A stretch of 41,437 nt of DNA from assembly GCA_023838465.1 (NCBI GenBank), contig JAIVEQ010000038.1, positions 1-41,437 on the forward strand. Reading direction: 5' to 3'. The position numbers were made by a program, and so were the translations under genes. Source of the stretch: Candidatus Thiodiazotropha sp. (GTDB lineage: Bacteria; Pseudomonadota; Gammaproteobacteria; Chromatiales; Chromatiaceae). This document shows, piece by piece, positions 33,604-41,437 of the stretch; position 1 is the first letter of the stretch; each line of letters starts with the position of its first letter. A model generated the notes under the pieces. That model did no database searches and was not told the DNA's origin. It saw nothing but the letters and a program-made list of their open reading frames with translations.

Positions 33604-36600
33604 ATGTCTGACATTGTCACAAAGGATGAGAAACAGAACCTAGAGCGCGCAGTCGCTGAAGGTGGCGCCTATGAGGTCATACGCAAACGACTGCTTTACC
33701 AGGCAGAAATGTTGGGCAAGCAGGCGACCTCTCTGAATGAGGCCAGGCTGGCGGAGTTTGGTGATACCTCGATGGAGGTGATCGGTCGAGTTCGTGTGCA
33801 TACTGAAAATAACTGCATAGCTCGTGATATCGCACTGCTCGATGACAGTCTGCTTTTTGGCTACAATGTCTTTATTGGTCTAAAAAAGGAGACTAGGGTC
33901 AGCGACGTTTTTGGCCTCTATCAATTGCTTGAAACAGCGGATGGATTAGAGATCGAACCTCGTCCCTTGCATGGTTCATTTCTCGATGAGTCCTCCTTTG
34001 TTGCCGATTTCAAAGAACTCTACGCCTACTACAAGAATACCCGGTTCTCCAAACTGTTGGTCGCCAATCAGTATTTGTTGGCCACCTTTCAAATCGGGGA
34101 GAAGGTAACTGATATAAAGGTTTTCCGTTGGTCGATCGGCAATAACGGAACTGTTCATTATATCGACAATCGGGGTGAACGGGATATCCCTGCCCCACCC
34201 CGCTATGACTTTGAATGGATTCTGTGCGACCGTGAAAATTTCGTCACCGGTAGGTTTCCCCATATCAGTGTTCTCGATGAGGTCTTCATCGACACAATAA
34301 ATGGCTCGCTTACCATCAAGGTGGAAAACAATACTGAGGCCGGATTAGGCATCTACGAGGAGCCTGTGGATGACAAAAACCAGTCTCTTGCTGATGCGAG
34401 TGTCCAGTATGCCAAAGTGGGCAGTTTGATCGTTCTTAAGGTTCTACCCTATCGTGAACAAGATTGGCGCTATTTCATTTTTAACACCAAGACGAAGGCT
34501 GTAATACAATCCAATGCCATCGGTGAAGCCTGTCAACAGTTGCCGGAAGATCATGGTCTGATTTTTCCTGGCGGCTATTACCTCGAAAGCGGTGAGGCAA
34601 AAGTTTTCGATGAGGATAACCGGGGAATGCAGTTCGAACGGGAAGTCAGGTCTCCCAACGGTGAAGACGTGCTCTATCGATTCTATGAACCTGTTTCTGG
34701 ACGATTGTCGGTATACGTCTATAACTTGATCCGTAAGGATCTGCAACCTCCCCTGTTGGGTCATGGTTTCGCTCGCTTCGATGATGGTACGGCCATGCTG
34801 TTTAGCACCAAAACAGATGAACCAACCCGTAATCATCCCATGCAGGTTTGGCGAACCCCTTTTTCAAGTGACAGTCATCTACCTAAAGAATCTGTCAGTA
34901 AAACCTTTCTTGGTAAAATTGGTAATGCGGAGCTGGTTCGTGGTATTTCTGAATTCTACACCGTTATACGCCGTATTCGGGAGCAAAAATCCAGTGCTAT
35001 TCTCTATGAAGACCTGATTAAGAGTTGTAGCGAGATCCTGGATGGATACCACTGGATCAACAATCAACAGACTGGCTCCATGGGCCAGATCATTCGCCAG
35101 ATACGCGAGACTGCTGAACTGGTTCTTGACGAATTCGAGAAAGTCCAGGCTATTCAGCAGCAAGCACTGCATGCAGTAGCTGATGCAACAAATGCACAAC
35201 AGAAAACATTTCAAGCGATCAATCGACGTGACTACCGAAAACCCGACGACTATGTTGTTGGTCTTAAAACAATCCAGCAGCATCGTGGCCATCTCCTCAC
35301 AATGCGTGAACAGCGCTATATTGACCATGCTGCCCTGGATCAGCTCGATGAAAAATTGCTCGATGCCGAGGAACGCCTCTCCGGCAAGACCGTTATTTTT
35401 TTGCAGAGAGATGATGCGTTCAGCAGCTATGAAGAAGCGATCGAAGAGACCCTAAAGTCGATCGATAAGGTGGAGACAGTTGTCGATATTCAGCCGATCC
35501 AACAGCGACTTGACGAGATAGGTGACGGTCTCGACCTCCTGACTGAGATGCTGAACTCACTGAAGGTCGACGACACAACAATACGGACAACCATACTCGA
35601 GACCATGTCCACGGTCTATGCGCGTCTCAACCAGGCCAGGGCTCGTGTTCGTAATCGTCTGAAGGAGGTCGGTGCCGGTGAAGCGGTAGCAGAATTCGGC
35701 GCACAGTTCGCCCTCTTTTCACAATCAGTCATCAATGCACTCGGTCTGGCGACCACGCCGGAAAAATGTGATGAACAACTCTCCAAGATGTTAGTGCAGT
35801 TGGAGGAGTTTGAAAGTAAATTCAGTGATTTTGATGAATTTCTTAATGACATCATCACAAAGCGGGAAGAGGTCTATGAAACCTTTGAGGCACGAAAACA
35901 GACTCTCCTGGATGAACGACAGCGGCGAATCCACAATCTGAACAGCGCTGCCACACGGCTGCTTGATGGTATTGAAAAGCGCACCCAGAAGATGCAGTCA
36001 CAGGATGAGATCAATACCTACTTCGCCTCTGACCCGATGGTCAACAAGGTACGCACTCTCTCTAAGACCATCCGGGAACTGGGAGATACGGTTCGTTCGG
36101 ATGACATCGATTCCCGCCTGAAAAATGCCAAAGAGCAATCGGTGCGTTCGCAACGGGACAAACAGGAGTTATTTGAGGATGGCGGTGAGGTCATTAAATT
36201 TGGTCGTCACCGCTTCAGTGTTAATGTTCAGGAGACAGACATCACAATTGTCCCTCATGAGGATACATTGGCATTGCATCTCAGCGGTACCGACTATTTT
36301 GAACCTGTGACTGACCAGCGCCTGATCGCATTGCAGGGTTATTGGGAGCAAAGCCTACCCTCTGAAAATGGTCATGTCTATCGTGTTGAATATCTGATCT
36401 ATACGCTGCTGAATGCCGCTGAGCGGGGTGAATCCGGTCTCTCTATGAAATCGCTCATGGAACAGCAAGGCAATCAAACAGCGTTGGCTGAAATCATTAG
36501 AAAGTTCATGACACCACGCTATCAAGAGGGGTATGAGAAAGGCATCCACGATCAGGATGGGGTAATATTACTAAATGCCATCTTAAAGATGTATCAGACC

Positions 36601-38877
36601 GCCTCTCTGTTACGCTTCAGCCCAAGAAGTCGGGCCCTGGGTATGCTCTTCTGGCATGAGAAGCACAGAGATTCCCAACTGCTAAAAGCGCGTGCCTGGA
36701 TCGAACGAGCACAAAGTGTTCATCAGCTGGAACAGGCTTTTGGTGCTTCAGATGCCTTTCAACGTTTACGCGAGGAACTCACTCAACAGATAAGTGAGTT
36801 TGCCACTGCTGGCAATCTACCTTTTTCCCCTAGTGAAACGGCAATGAGCGCCCAGTATCTCTCCCTGGAGTTGGCTAAGCCTAAACTCAGCTTTGAGGTC
36901 AGTGAGTATGCCAGTGAGCTTGCCGATCGCCTGATACAGCAACTGCGGAGACTCAAACATCAAGAGACCTTTTCTCAAGCACTCGATCAGATGAAGGGTG
37001 ATAGTGGATCTCGTTGGAATCTGGTCTCGACATGGATCGATGGTTTTATCCGATTTCAGCAAATGGAGCAGCATGATTTCTTCAAAGCCGAAGCCACTGC
37101 CCTACTTCTGGCGGGTAATAGCCTGCCTGTGCAAAAACGCAGTGCGGTCATCCAACAAAATCTTGACGATCTACTAGGCGACCACCCGCGTATCGAATCT
37201 CAATCCATGTTGTTGCTGCTTCCTGAGTTTCTTGACCGGTTACACCACTTTAACTCGTCCATCCTGCCTGAATATGAGTCTTTCAAGGTGCTTCGCTCAG
37301 AACTTATTGGTGAAGCTCGAAAACAATTGCGGATCAAAGATTTCAAGGGGCGCCCCCTCTCCTCCTTTGTACGGAATCGATTGATCAATGAAGTCTATCT
37401 ACCCATCATTGGTGACAACCTCGCCAAGCAATTGGGCACCGTCGGTAAAGATAAAAGAACCGACCTGATGGGACTGCTGCTACTGATATCACCTCCTGGC
37501 TACGGCAAAACAACATTGATGGAGTACATCGCCAACCGTATGGGATTGATCTTCATGAAAATCAACTGCCCCTCTCTGGGTCATGATGTGCTATCCCTTG
37601 ATCCGCAGCAAGCACCCAATGCCACTGCACGCCAGGAACTCAACAAGCTCAATCTGGGTCTGGAGATGGCCAACAATGTCATGCTCTATCTTGATGACAT
37701 CCAGCATACCCATCCGGAATTTCTGCAGAAATTTATCTCTCTCAGTGATGGGACAAGACGCATCGAAGGTGTCTGGAAAGATAAACCAAAAACCTATGAT
37801 CTTCGAGGAAAGAAGTTCTGTATTGTGATGGCCGGCAATCCCTATACTGAATCTGGTGATGTCTTCAAAATCCCTGACATGCTGGCCAATCGCGCAGATA
37901 TTTATAACCTGGGTGATGTCCTGAGCGGTCGTGATGATACATTCGCCCTTAGTTATATTGAAAACTCGCTCACCTCGAACCCGGTACTGGCACCTCTGGC
38001 AATCCGGGATATGCAGGATGTCTACCGTTTTGTCCGTCTGGCAAAGGGTGAGAATATACCTGGCACTGATTTTACACATGCATACAGTGGTGCAGAGACC
38101 AATGAAATTGTGGGAGTATTAAAGAAGCTATTCAAGGTCCAACAGACAGTAATGCTTGTCAACCAGCAATATATTGAATCAGCAGCTCAAGCTGACAAGT
38201 ATCGGACAGAACCGTCTTTCAAGTTGCAGGGTAGCTATCGTAACATGAACAAGTTGGCAGGAAAGATCAGTTCGATCATGAACGAAGATGAGCTTAATGC
38301 AATCATACGTGACCACTATATAGGTGAAGCACAAACACTCACCAGCGGTGCCGAAGAAAACCTATTGAAGCTGGCTGAGATCTCCTCCTCTCTGACTGAG
38401 GAGGAAGCTGTGCGTTGGAACAAAATCAAGGCAGACTTTGCCCGCATCCAAAGTATGGGGGGAGAAGGTGCAGACGCTGTAACCAAGATCGCCAATCAGA
38501 TAGCCAGTGTTTCAGGTGAACTCAAGACCATTGATCAATCTCTTAGTCAGGCGTTTTCGAATAATCGGGCTGATGCCATCCAAGAGGAGTTGCAGGCACT
38601 TGTTTCATTGATCAAAACACTTGAACTCAATGTGGAAGTTATCAACAAGCCAGTACCCGGCATGGATAAGGTACTGAGTGCCATGGGCGATGCCATCAAT
38701 ACTTCACTACTTCCTGTTGTACAGGCAATGGAGCATAAGTTGAAGATGGATCACGATATCTGGGAACGGGTCAAACGGCTTGGAGAGCAGATCGGCTCCC
38801 TTGAAAAATCAATGGTGAAGACAACCCGGAAAAAACGCACAATTTCGAAGAAAACAACTGCCACCAGAACTGACTGA
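33604..38877 (+). CDS. Giant AAA+ ATPase with DUF3686-type N-terminal region
   Basis: The 1757-residue protein has a beta-rich N-terminal region (about 1-440), then long helical coiled segments (about 470-890 and 980-1260). A single AAA+ module lies at about 1255-1600: Walker A PPGYGKTT at 1297-1304, Walker B MLYLDD ending at Asp1365 (Asp where Glu is usual), sensor-1 IVMAGNPY and a probable Arg finger in NRAD (Arg1430). The C-terminus is helical and ends in a basic KKRTISKKTTATR tail. Homologues are often labelled DNA repair ATPases, but no nuclease or helicase motifs are visible. Next to PspA (ESCRT-III-like) and YqiK, a Vps4-like remodelling role is a plausible inference. AAGGAG lies five bases before the ATG. 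Confidence 0.85.
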   Translation: MSDIVTKDEKQNLERAVAEGGAYEVIRKRLLYQAEMLGKQATSLNEARLAEFGDTSMEVIGRVRVHTENNCIARDIALLDDSLLFGYNVFIGLKKETRVSDVFGLYQLLETADGLEIEPRPLHGSFLDESSFVADFKELYAYYKNTRFSKLLVANQYLLATFQIGEKVTDIKVFRWSIGNNGTVHYIDNRGERDIPAPPRYDFEWILCDRENFVTGRFPHISVLDEVFIDTINGSLTIKVENNTEAGLGIYEEPVDDKNQSLADASVQYAKVGSLIVLKVLPYREQDWRYFIFNTKTKAVIQSNAIGEACQQLPEDHGLIFPGGYYLESGEAKVFDEDNRGMQFEREVRSPNGEDVLYRFYEPVSGRLSVYVYNLIRKDLQPPLLGHGFARFDDGTAMLFSTKTDEPTRNHPMQVWRTPFSSDSHLPKESVSKTFLGKIGNAELVRGISEFYTVIRRIREQKSSAILYEDLIKSCSEILDGYHWINNQQTGSMGQIIRQIRETAELVLDEFEKVQAIQQQALHAVADATNAQQKTFQAINRRDYRKPDDYVVGLKTIQQHRGHLLTMREQRYIDHAALDQLDEKLLDAEERLSGKTVIFLQRDDAFSSYEEAIEETLKSIDKVETVVDIQPIQQRLDEIGDGLDLLTEMLNSLKVDDTTIRTTILETMSTVYARLNQARARVRNRLKEVGAGEAVAEFGAQFALFSQSVINALGLATTPEKCDEQLSKMLVQLEEFESKFSDFDEFLNDIITKREEVYETFEARKQTLLDERQRRIHNLNSAATRLLDGIEKRTQKMQSQDEINTYFASDPMVNKVRTLSKTIRELGDTVRSDDIDSRLKNAKEQSVRSQRDKQELFEDGGEVIKFGRHRFSVNVQETDITIVPHEDTLALHLSGTDYFEPVTDQRLIALQGYWEQSLPSENGHVYRVEYLIYTLLNAAERGESGLSMKSLMEQQGNQTALAEIIRKFMTPRYQEGYEKGIHDQDGVILLNAILKMYQTASLLRFSPRSRALGMLFWHEKHRDSQLLKARAWIERAQSVHQLEQAFGASDAFQRLREELTQQISEFATAGNLPFSPSETAMSAQYLSLELAKPKLSFEVSEYASELADRLIQQLRRLKHQETFSQALDQMKGDSGSRWNLVSTWIDGFIRFQQMEQHDFFKAEATALLLAGNSLPVQKRSAVIQQNLDDLLGDHPRIESQSMLLLLPEFLDRLHHFNSSILPEYESFKVLRSELIGEARKQLRIKDFKGRPLSSFVRNRLINEVYLPIIGDNLAKQLGTVGKDKRTDLMGLLLLISPPGYGKTTLMEYIANRMGLIFMKINCPSLGHDVLSLDPQQAPNATARQELNKLNLGLEMANNVMLYLDDIQHTHPEFLQKFISLSDGTRRIEGVWKDKPKTYDLRGKKFCIVMAGNPYTESGDVFKIPDMLANRADIYNLGDVLSGRDDTFALSYIENSLTSNPVLAPLAIRDMQDVYRFVRLAKGENIPGTDFTHAYSGAETNEIVGVLKKLFKVQQTVMLVNQQYIESAAQADKYRTEPSFKLQGSYRNMNKLAGKISSIMNEDELNAIIRDHYIGEAQTLTSGAEENLLKLAEISSSLTEEEAVRWNKIKADFARIQSMGGEGADAVTKIANQIASVSGELKTIDQSLSQAFSNNRADAIQEELQALVSLIKTLELNVEVINKPVPGMDKVLSAMGDAINTSLLPVVQAMEHKLKMDHDIWERVKRLGEQIGSLEKSMVKTTRKKRTISKKTTATRTD

Positions 38878-38885
38878 GTCATCAA

Positions 38886-39542
38886 TTGGCAAGATCAAAG
38901 TTCAGTTTTATATTACAGGTTGTAGCGGCACTGGTTCTTAGTGCCATTCCAATCCTCCACTATCCATTCGGCTGGTTTGAGACCCTATTTCATGAACTTT
39001 CTCATGGGCTGAGTGCCATCTTGACTGGAGGCTCAATAGAATCGATAGCGCTGAATTACAATGGCTCGGGTTTATGTACCACTTCAGGCGGTAACCGGTT
39101 TCTAATACTCGTATCTGGATATACCGGTAGTGCATGTTGGGGCTTCCTTGTCTATATTTCTGTAACTTACACAAAAGCACATTCAGTGAAAGTAATAGCT
39201 GCATTACTTGCTATCTTAGCTGCATTTATCGGCATTCTATGGGTAAGAGATATAGTGACGCTTAGTATCCTTCTCGTCATTATCATCGTATTCTCCGCCG
39301 CATACCGCTATGGCAGTCATCAGCTAACCCGGTCGTTTATCGAATTCACCGGTATCTATGTGGTGATGAATGCTATCCGCAGTCCTCTTTATCTGATTGA
39401 TGGCAGGAATATCGGAGATGGTAGCGCACTCTCAGAATTAACCTATATACCAGAGATTTTTTGGGTGACAATATGGGCTTTGATAGGAATAGCTATTTTG
39501 ATGCTGCTCTATCAGCGTTCTATAAAACCTACTTTAACATGA
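38886..39542 (+). CDS. M50B-type membrane metallopeptidase (site-2-protease-like)
   Basis: The 218-residue multi-pass protein has the zinc-protease motif HELSH at residues 36-40, just after the first hydrophobic segment, and FHELSHGLSAILTGGSI, typical of the M50B peptidase family. About five to six helices follow (FLILVSGYTGSACWGFLVYI, VIAALLAILAAFIGILWV, LLVIIIVFSAAY). A third zinc ligand is not obvious. It starts with TTG at 38886, eight bases after the AAA+ stop, so it is almost certainly co-translated; the last gene of the island. It might cleave a membrane-bound regulator or damaged membrane protein; the substrate is unknown. Confidence 0.75.
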   Translation: MARSKFSFILQVVAALVLSAIPILHYPFGWFETLFHELSHGLSAILTGGSIESIALNYNGSGLCTTSGGNRFLILVSGYTGSACWGFLVYISVTYTKAHSVKVIAALLAILAAFIGILWVRDIVTLSILLVIIIVFSAAYRYGSHQLTRSFIEFTGIYVVMNAIRSPLYLIDGRNIGDGSALSELTYIPEIFWVTIWALIGIAILMLLYQRSIKPTLT

Positions 39543-39941
39543 TACTCTCTCTGGTAGCGTTTATTCAGGCTTCCAATTAGTTAGAAAGACTATGTTACGA
39601 ATTGGTAGATTGGCGCATAAAAGCAGTAATACACAACCGATCATGATGGAAATTATTTGTGATATCTCTTTAGATAAACTCCATCCAATCACCAAAATCT
39701 CAATATCCCATTTCTAATCACTAACTGTGTCCATAATAGACTTTTAAAAAAATTAGTCGCTTGCTTCATGTAAGGGAAGACAATTCCTATTCAGATGTGC
39801 TGACCTGTAGAAACCCTCATGTGTGCCGATAAACCATAAGAGTAAGATATATTGTCCATTTTATCGTTTTAAGGAAAAGGCAGATTAACAGTATATCAGC
39901 TATTTAATGTATATATTACACAATGTTATTGGTCTATATTA
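39543..39941. other. AT-rich intergenic region, nothing recognised
   Basis: About 400 AT-rich bases lie between the membrane peptidase and the barrel protein. No ORF with a ribosome-binding site, no RNA gene and no clear terminator hairpin was seen. The last 60 bases before 39942 are very AT-rich and probably contain the downstream promoter. Confidence 0.4.
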
Positions 39942-41012
39942 ATGTCTTTTCTTATATTTAATCGAGGTACTGTTAATGTATCGACTAGAAGTCTGGATGC
40001 AACTCATGGCTTATTGCGGTCACTGATACTATTTTTATCTGCATTTATCATATTCAATGCAGTAACAGTACGTGCAGAGACCCCGTGGGGACTAGCCCAA
40101 AATAGCCGATTTGCAATTGATATTTCAAGTAAAATCAGCCGAAATATCGACACTCACCATTCTGCAATAAGTCATGTATTCGGCTTGGATTTTCATAAAG
40201 TATTTACCGCTGATTCAGGTGATATTGGCACACTGGTCTTTCAACCATACATCGTTTCCCTGAATAATGTACCGAACCCCCCCTTTTTCTTTGATGATGG
40301 TGATGATACGGAGTTAACCTGGCGTATCGCCAACTTCAATTACACCGCCCTATCAGATGGAAAATTCAATATTCGCTTTGGACATTTTGAAATACCTTTT
40401 GGGCTTGAGCAGAATCTCGATACGAATGGCACACTTCGACAATATACCTTCTCAGATCGTGGTATTAAGGCCGACTGGGGTATCTCATTTAATGGCATAT
40501 TGACCAACCTTGACTATGAAATTGCACTGACACGTGGGTCTGGTAATGAAGTTAAGAGTCAGGGAAACCCGTATATTATTTCTGGGCGTCTTGGAACACC
40601 CTCACATGAGAATTTTGTAGTAGGCCTATCCTGGTTTTATGGTGATGTACTGGGTGGCAGTGGAATAACTGAGCGAAAATATTTGGGTCTTGATTTTGCA
40701 TATTACCACCATAACTGGGAACTCCTGTTGGAAGTCTCAGGTGGACAAACTGAACAGGTGGATACGGTTAATTTATTAATGGAAGTATCATGGCGGTCTG
40801 CCTTGGAGAACCTACACCTGTACGCTCAATGGAAGAACTCACAATTGAAACCTGATAATGATTGGGAAGCTGGTGACGATTTTATCGCTGGACTCCGCTG
40901 GTTCCCTTCTTCGAACTTCGAAATCAGCACTCAATTTGTAAAACAACTTGATCTGGTCAAGCAACAAGAAAAACCAACATTGTTAACACTTCAGATACGA
41001 CTGCGCATTTAG
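39942..41012 (+). CDS. Putative outer-membrane beta-barrel protein (porin-like)
   Basis: The 356-residue protein has a long N-terminal extension and a signal peptide (LLRSLILFLSAFIIFNAVTV, cleavage probable after VRA, before ETPWG). Alternating hydrophobic and polar strands follow, rich in aromatics (FAIDISSKISRNI, KFNIRFGHFEIPFGLEQ, WGISFNGILTNLDYEIALTR, WELLLEVSGGQ, LHLYAQWKNS, FIAGLRWFPSSNFEISTQFV). The C-terminus LLTLQIRLRI ends in a strand but without a terminal Phe. The IPFGLEQ...GTLRQYTF segment resembles phosphate/alginate-type porins, but I cannot assign a substrate. No clear ribosome-binding site supports the first ATG; an internal start nearer the signal peptide is possible. Confidence 0.65.
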   Translation: MSFLIFNRGTVNVSTRSLDATHGLLRSLILFLSAFIIFNAVTVRAETPWGLAQNSRFAIDISSKISRNIDTHHSAISHVFGLDFHKVFTADSGDIGTLVFQPYIVSLNNVPNPPFFFDDGDDTELTWRIANFNYTALSDGKFNIRFGHFEIPFGLEQNLDTNGTLRQYTFSDRGIKADWGISFNGILTNLDYEIALTRGSGNEVKSQGNPYIISGRLGTPSHENFVVGLSWFYGDVLGGSGITERKYLGLDFAYYHHNWELLLEVSGGQTEQVDTVNLLMEVSWRSALENLHLYAQWKNSQLKPDNDWEAGDDFIAGLRWFPSSNFEISTQFVKQLDLVKQQEKPTLLTLQIRLRI

Positions 41013-41030
41013 AATATTGAGATTTGGAAT

Positions 41031-41437
41031 ATGAAGATAATCGCGAACCTGTTATCCCTGCTTATTTTTGCAAGTGCGAATATGGCACATGGTGCCTATT
41101 GCTCGCTGCGAGATCCTGTCACAGCTATCAAGACACTTTATCATAATACAAATCAATATCGCTCAATTGTTGCACCCATTACAAATAAGAGCAGAGACAG
41201 CGTAAAAGATCTCCTTCCCTTCACTCTACACAGGAGCGAAATAGGAAAACATACGCTTTATATGGTACTTGATAACAACAAACCCACTGGATTTGTACAA
41301 GCAAGATCAGAATTGGCGGAATGGGGGCTTATTGAGATTGCATGGGGTATCAATTTTGATATGACAATAAATGGTCTATTTTTCCAACGCTGTAGAAGCC
41401 CAAAATGCAATCCGGTTCTCTCCAACAAACTTAATAG
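41031..41437 (+). CDS. Secreted protein of unknown function, 3' end beyond the window
   Basis: An open frame starts at ATG 41031 and runs off the end with 135 codons. A signal peptide is evident (MKIIANLLSLLIFASANMA, then HGAYC). The mature part contains CSLRDPVTAIKTLYHNTNQY, YMVLDNNKPTGFVQARSEL, AEWGLIEIAWGINFDMTING and the Cys-rich LFFQRCRSPKCNPV. It starts 18 bases after the barrel-protein stop, so the two are probably co-transcribed exported proteins. The function is not recognised; the GFVxARSE...WGLIEIAW region recalls periplasmic FMN-binding-type domains but this is weak. Confidence 0.6.
   Translation, partial: MKIIANLLSLLIFASANMAHGAYCSLRDPVTAIKTLYHNTNQYRSIVAPITNKSRDSVKDLLPFTLHRSEIGKHTLYMVLDNNKPTGFVQARSELAEWGLIEIAWGINFDMTINGLFFQRCRSPKCNPVLSNKLN

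Overview
The window reads as chromosome from a Gram-negative, facultatively denitrifying gammaproteobacterium. A sulfur-oxidising lineage is likely, because a DsrC/TusE-family protein sits inside a membrane-bound nitrate reductase operon. No rRNA, tRNA or CRISPR array was seen. The taxonomic statement is inference; the gene content is read directly.

Layout. (1) 44-2653, minus strand: a tightly overlapped glycerol/glycerophosphodiester operon (glycerol kinase, GDPD phosphodiesterase, truncated GlpD). Its 5' side abuts the tail of an IS3-type transposase and a frameshifted small gene, so this end looks decayed or transferred. (2) 3162-6149, minus: nfeD, slipin and a signal-peptide-bearing Hsp20, a membrane quality-control operon. 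nfeD is split by a ~280-bp, highly foldable non-coding insertion. (3) 6590-13221, plus: a Pho-box-headed phosphate operon, pstS1 - phoU (fused to a degenerate tyrosine-phosphatase-like domain) - pstC - pstA - two different PstB ATPases - pstS2. The two ATPases carry complementary motif defects, as expected for an asymmetric heterodimeric ABC transporter. (4) 13442-13675: a small RHH-like protein. (5) 13820-25384, minus: a nitrate respiration operon transcribed narK1K2 fusion - narK - narG - narH - narJ - narI - cysteine-free DsrC homologue, with an FNR-type box upstream. (6) 25706-28701, plus, divergent: NarX-like sensor and a NarL-like regulator with two tandem receiver domains. (7) 29189-39542, plus: an envelope-stress island of YjfI (DUF2170), PspA, a tandem-RHH protein, YqiJ, YqiK flotillin, a 1757-residue AAA+ ATPase and an M50B-type membrane peptidase. 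It is preceded by a sigma70-like promoter overlapping a perfect 15-bp palindrome. (8) 39942-end: an outer-membrane beta-barrel-like protein and the start of a secreted protein that runs off the window.

How the parts work together. Regions 5-6 form a nitrate sensing, import and respiration unit. Region 3 is a phosphate-starvation uptake unit with unusual signalling and ATPase parts. Regions 2 and 7 are two separate SPFH/NfeD-type membrane-maintenance systems, the second joined to an ESCRT-III-like PspA and a giant AAA+ protein. The most novel-looking items are the PstB1/PstB2 pair, the PhoU-pseudophosphatase fusion, the structured insertion in nfeD, the double-receiver NarL and the Psp/AAA+ island.
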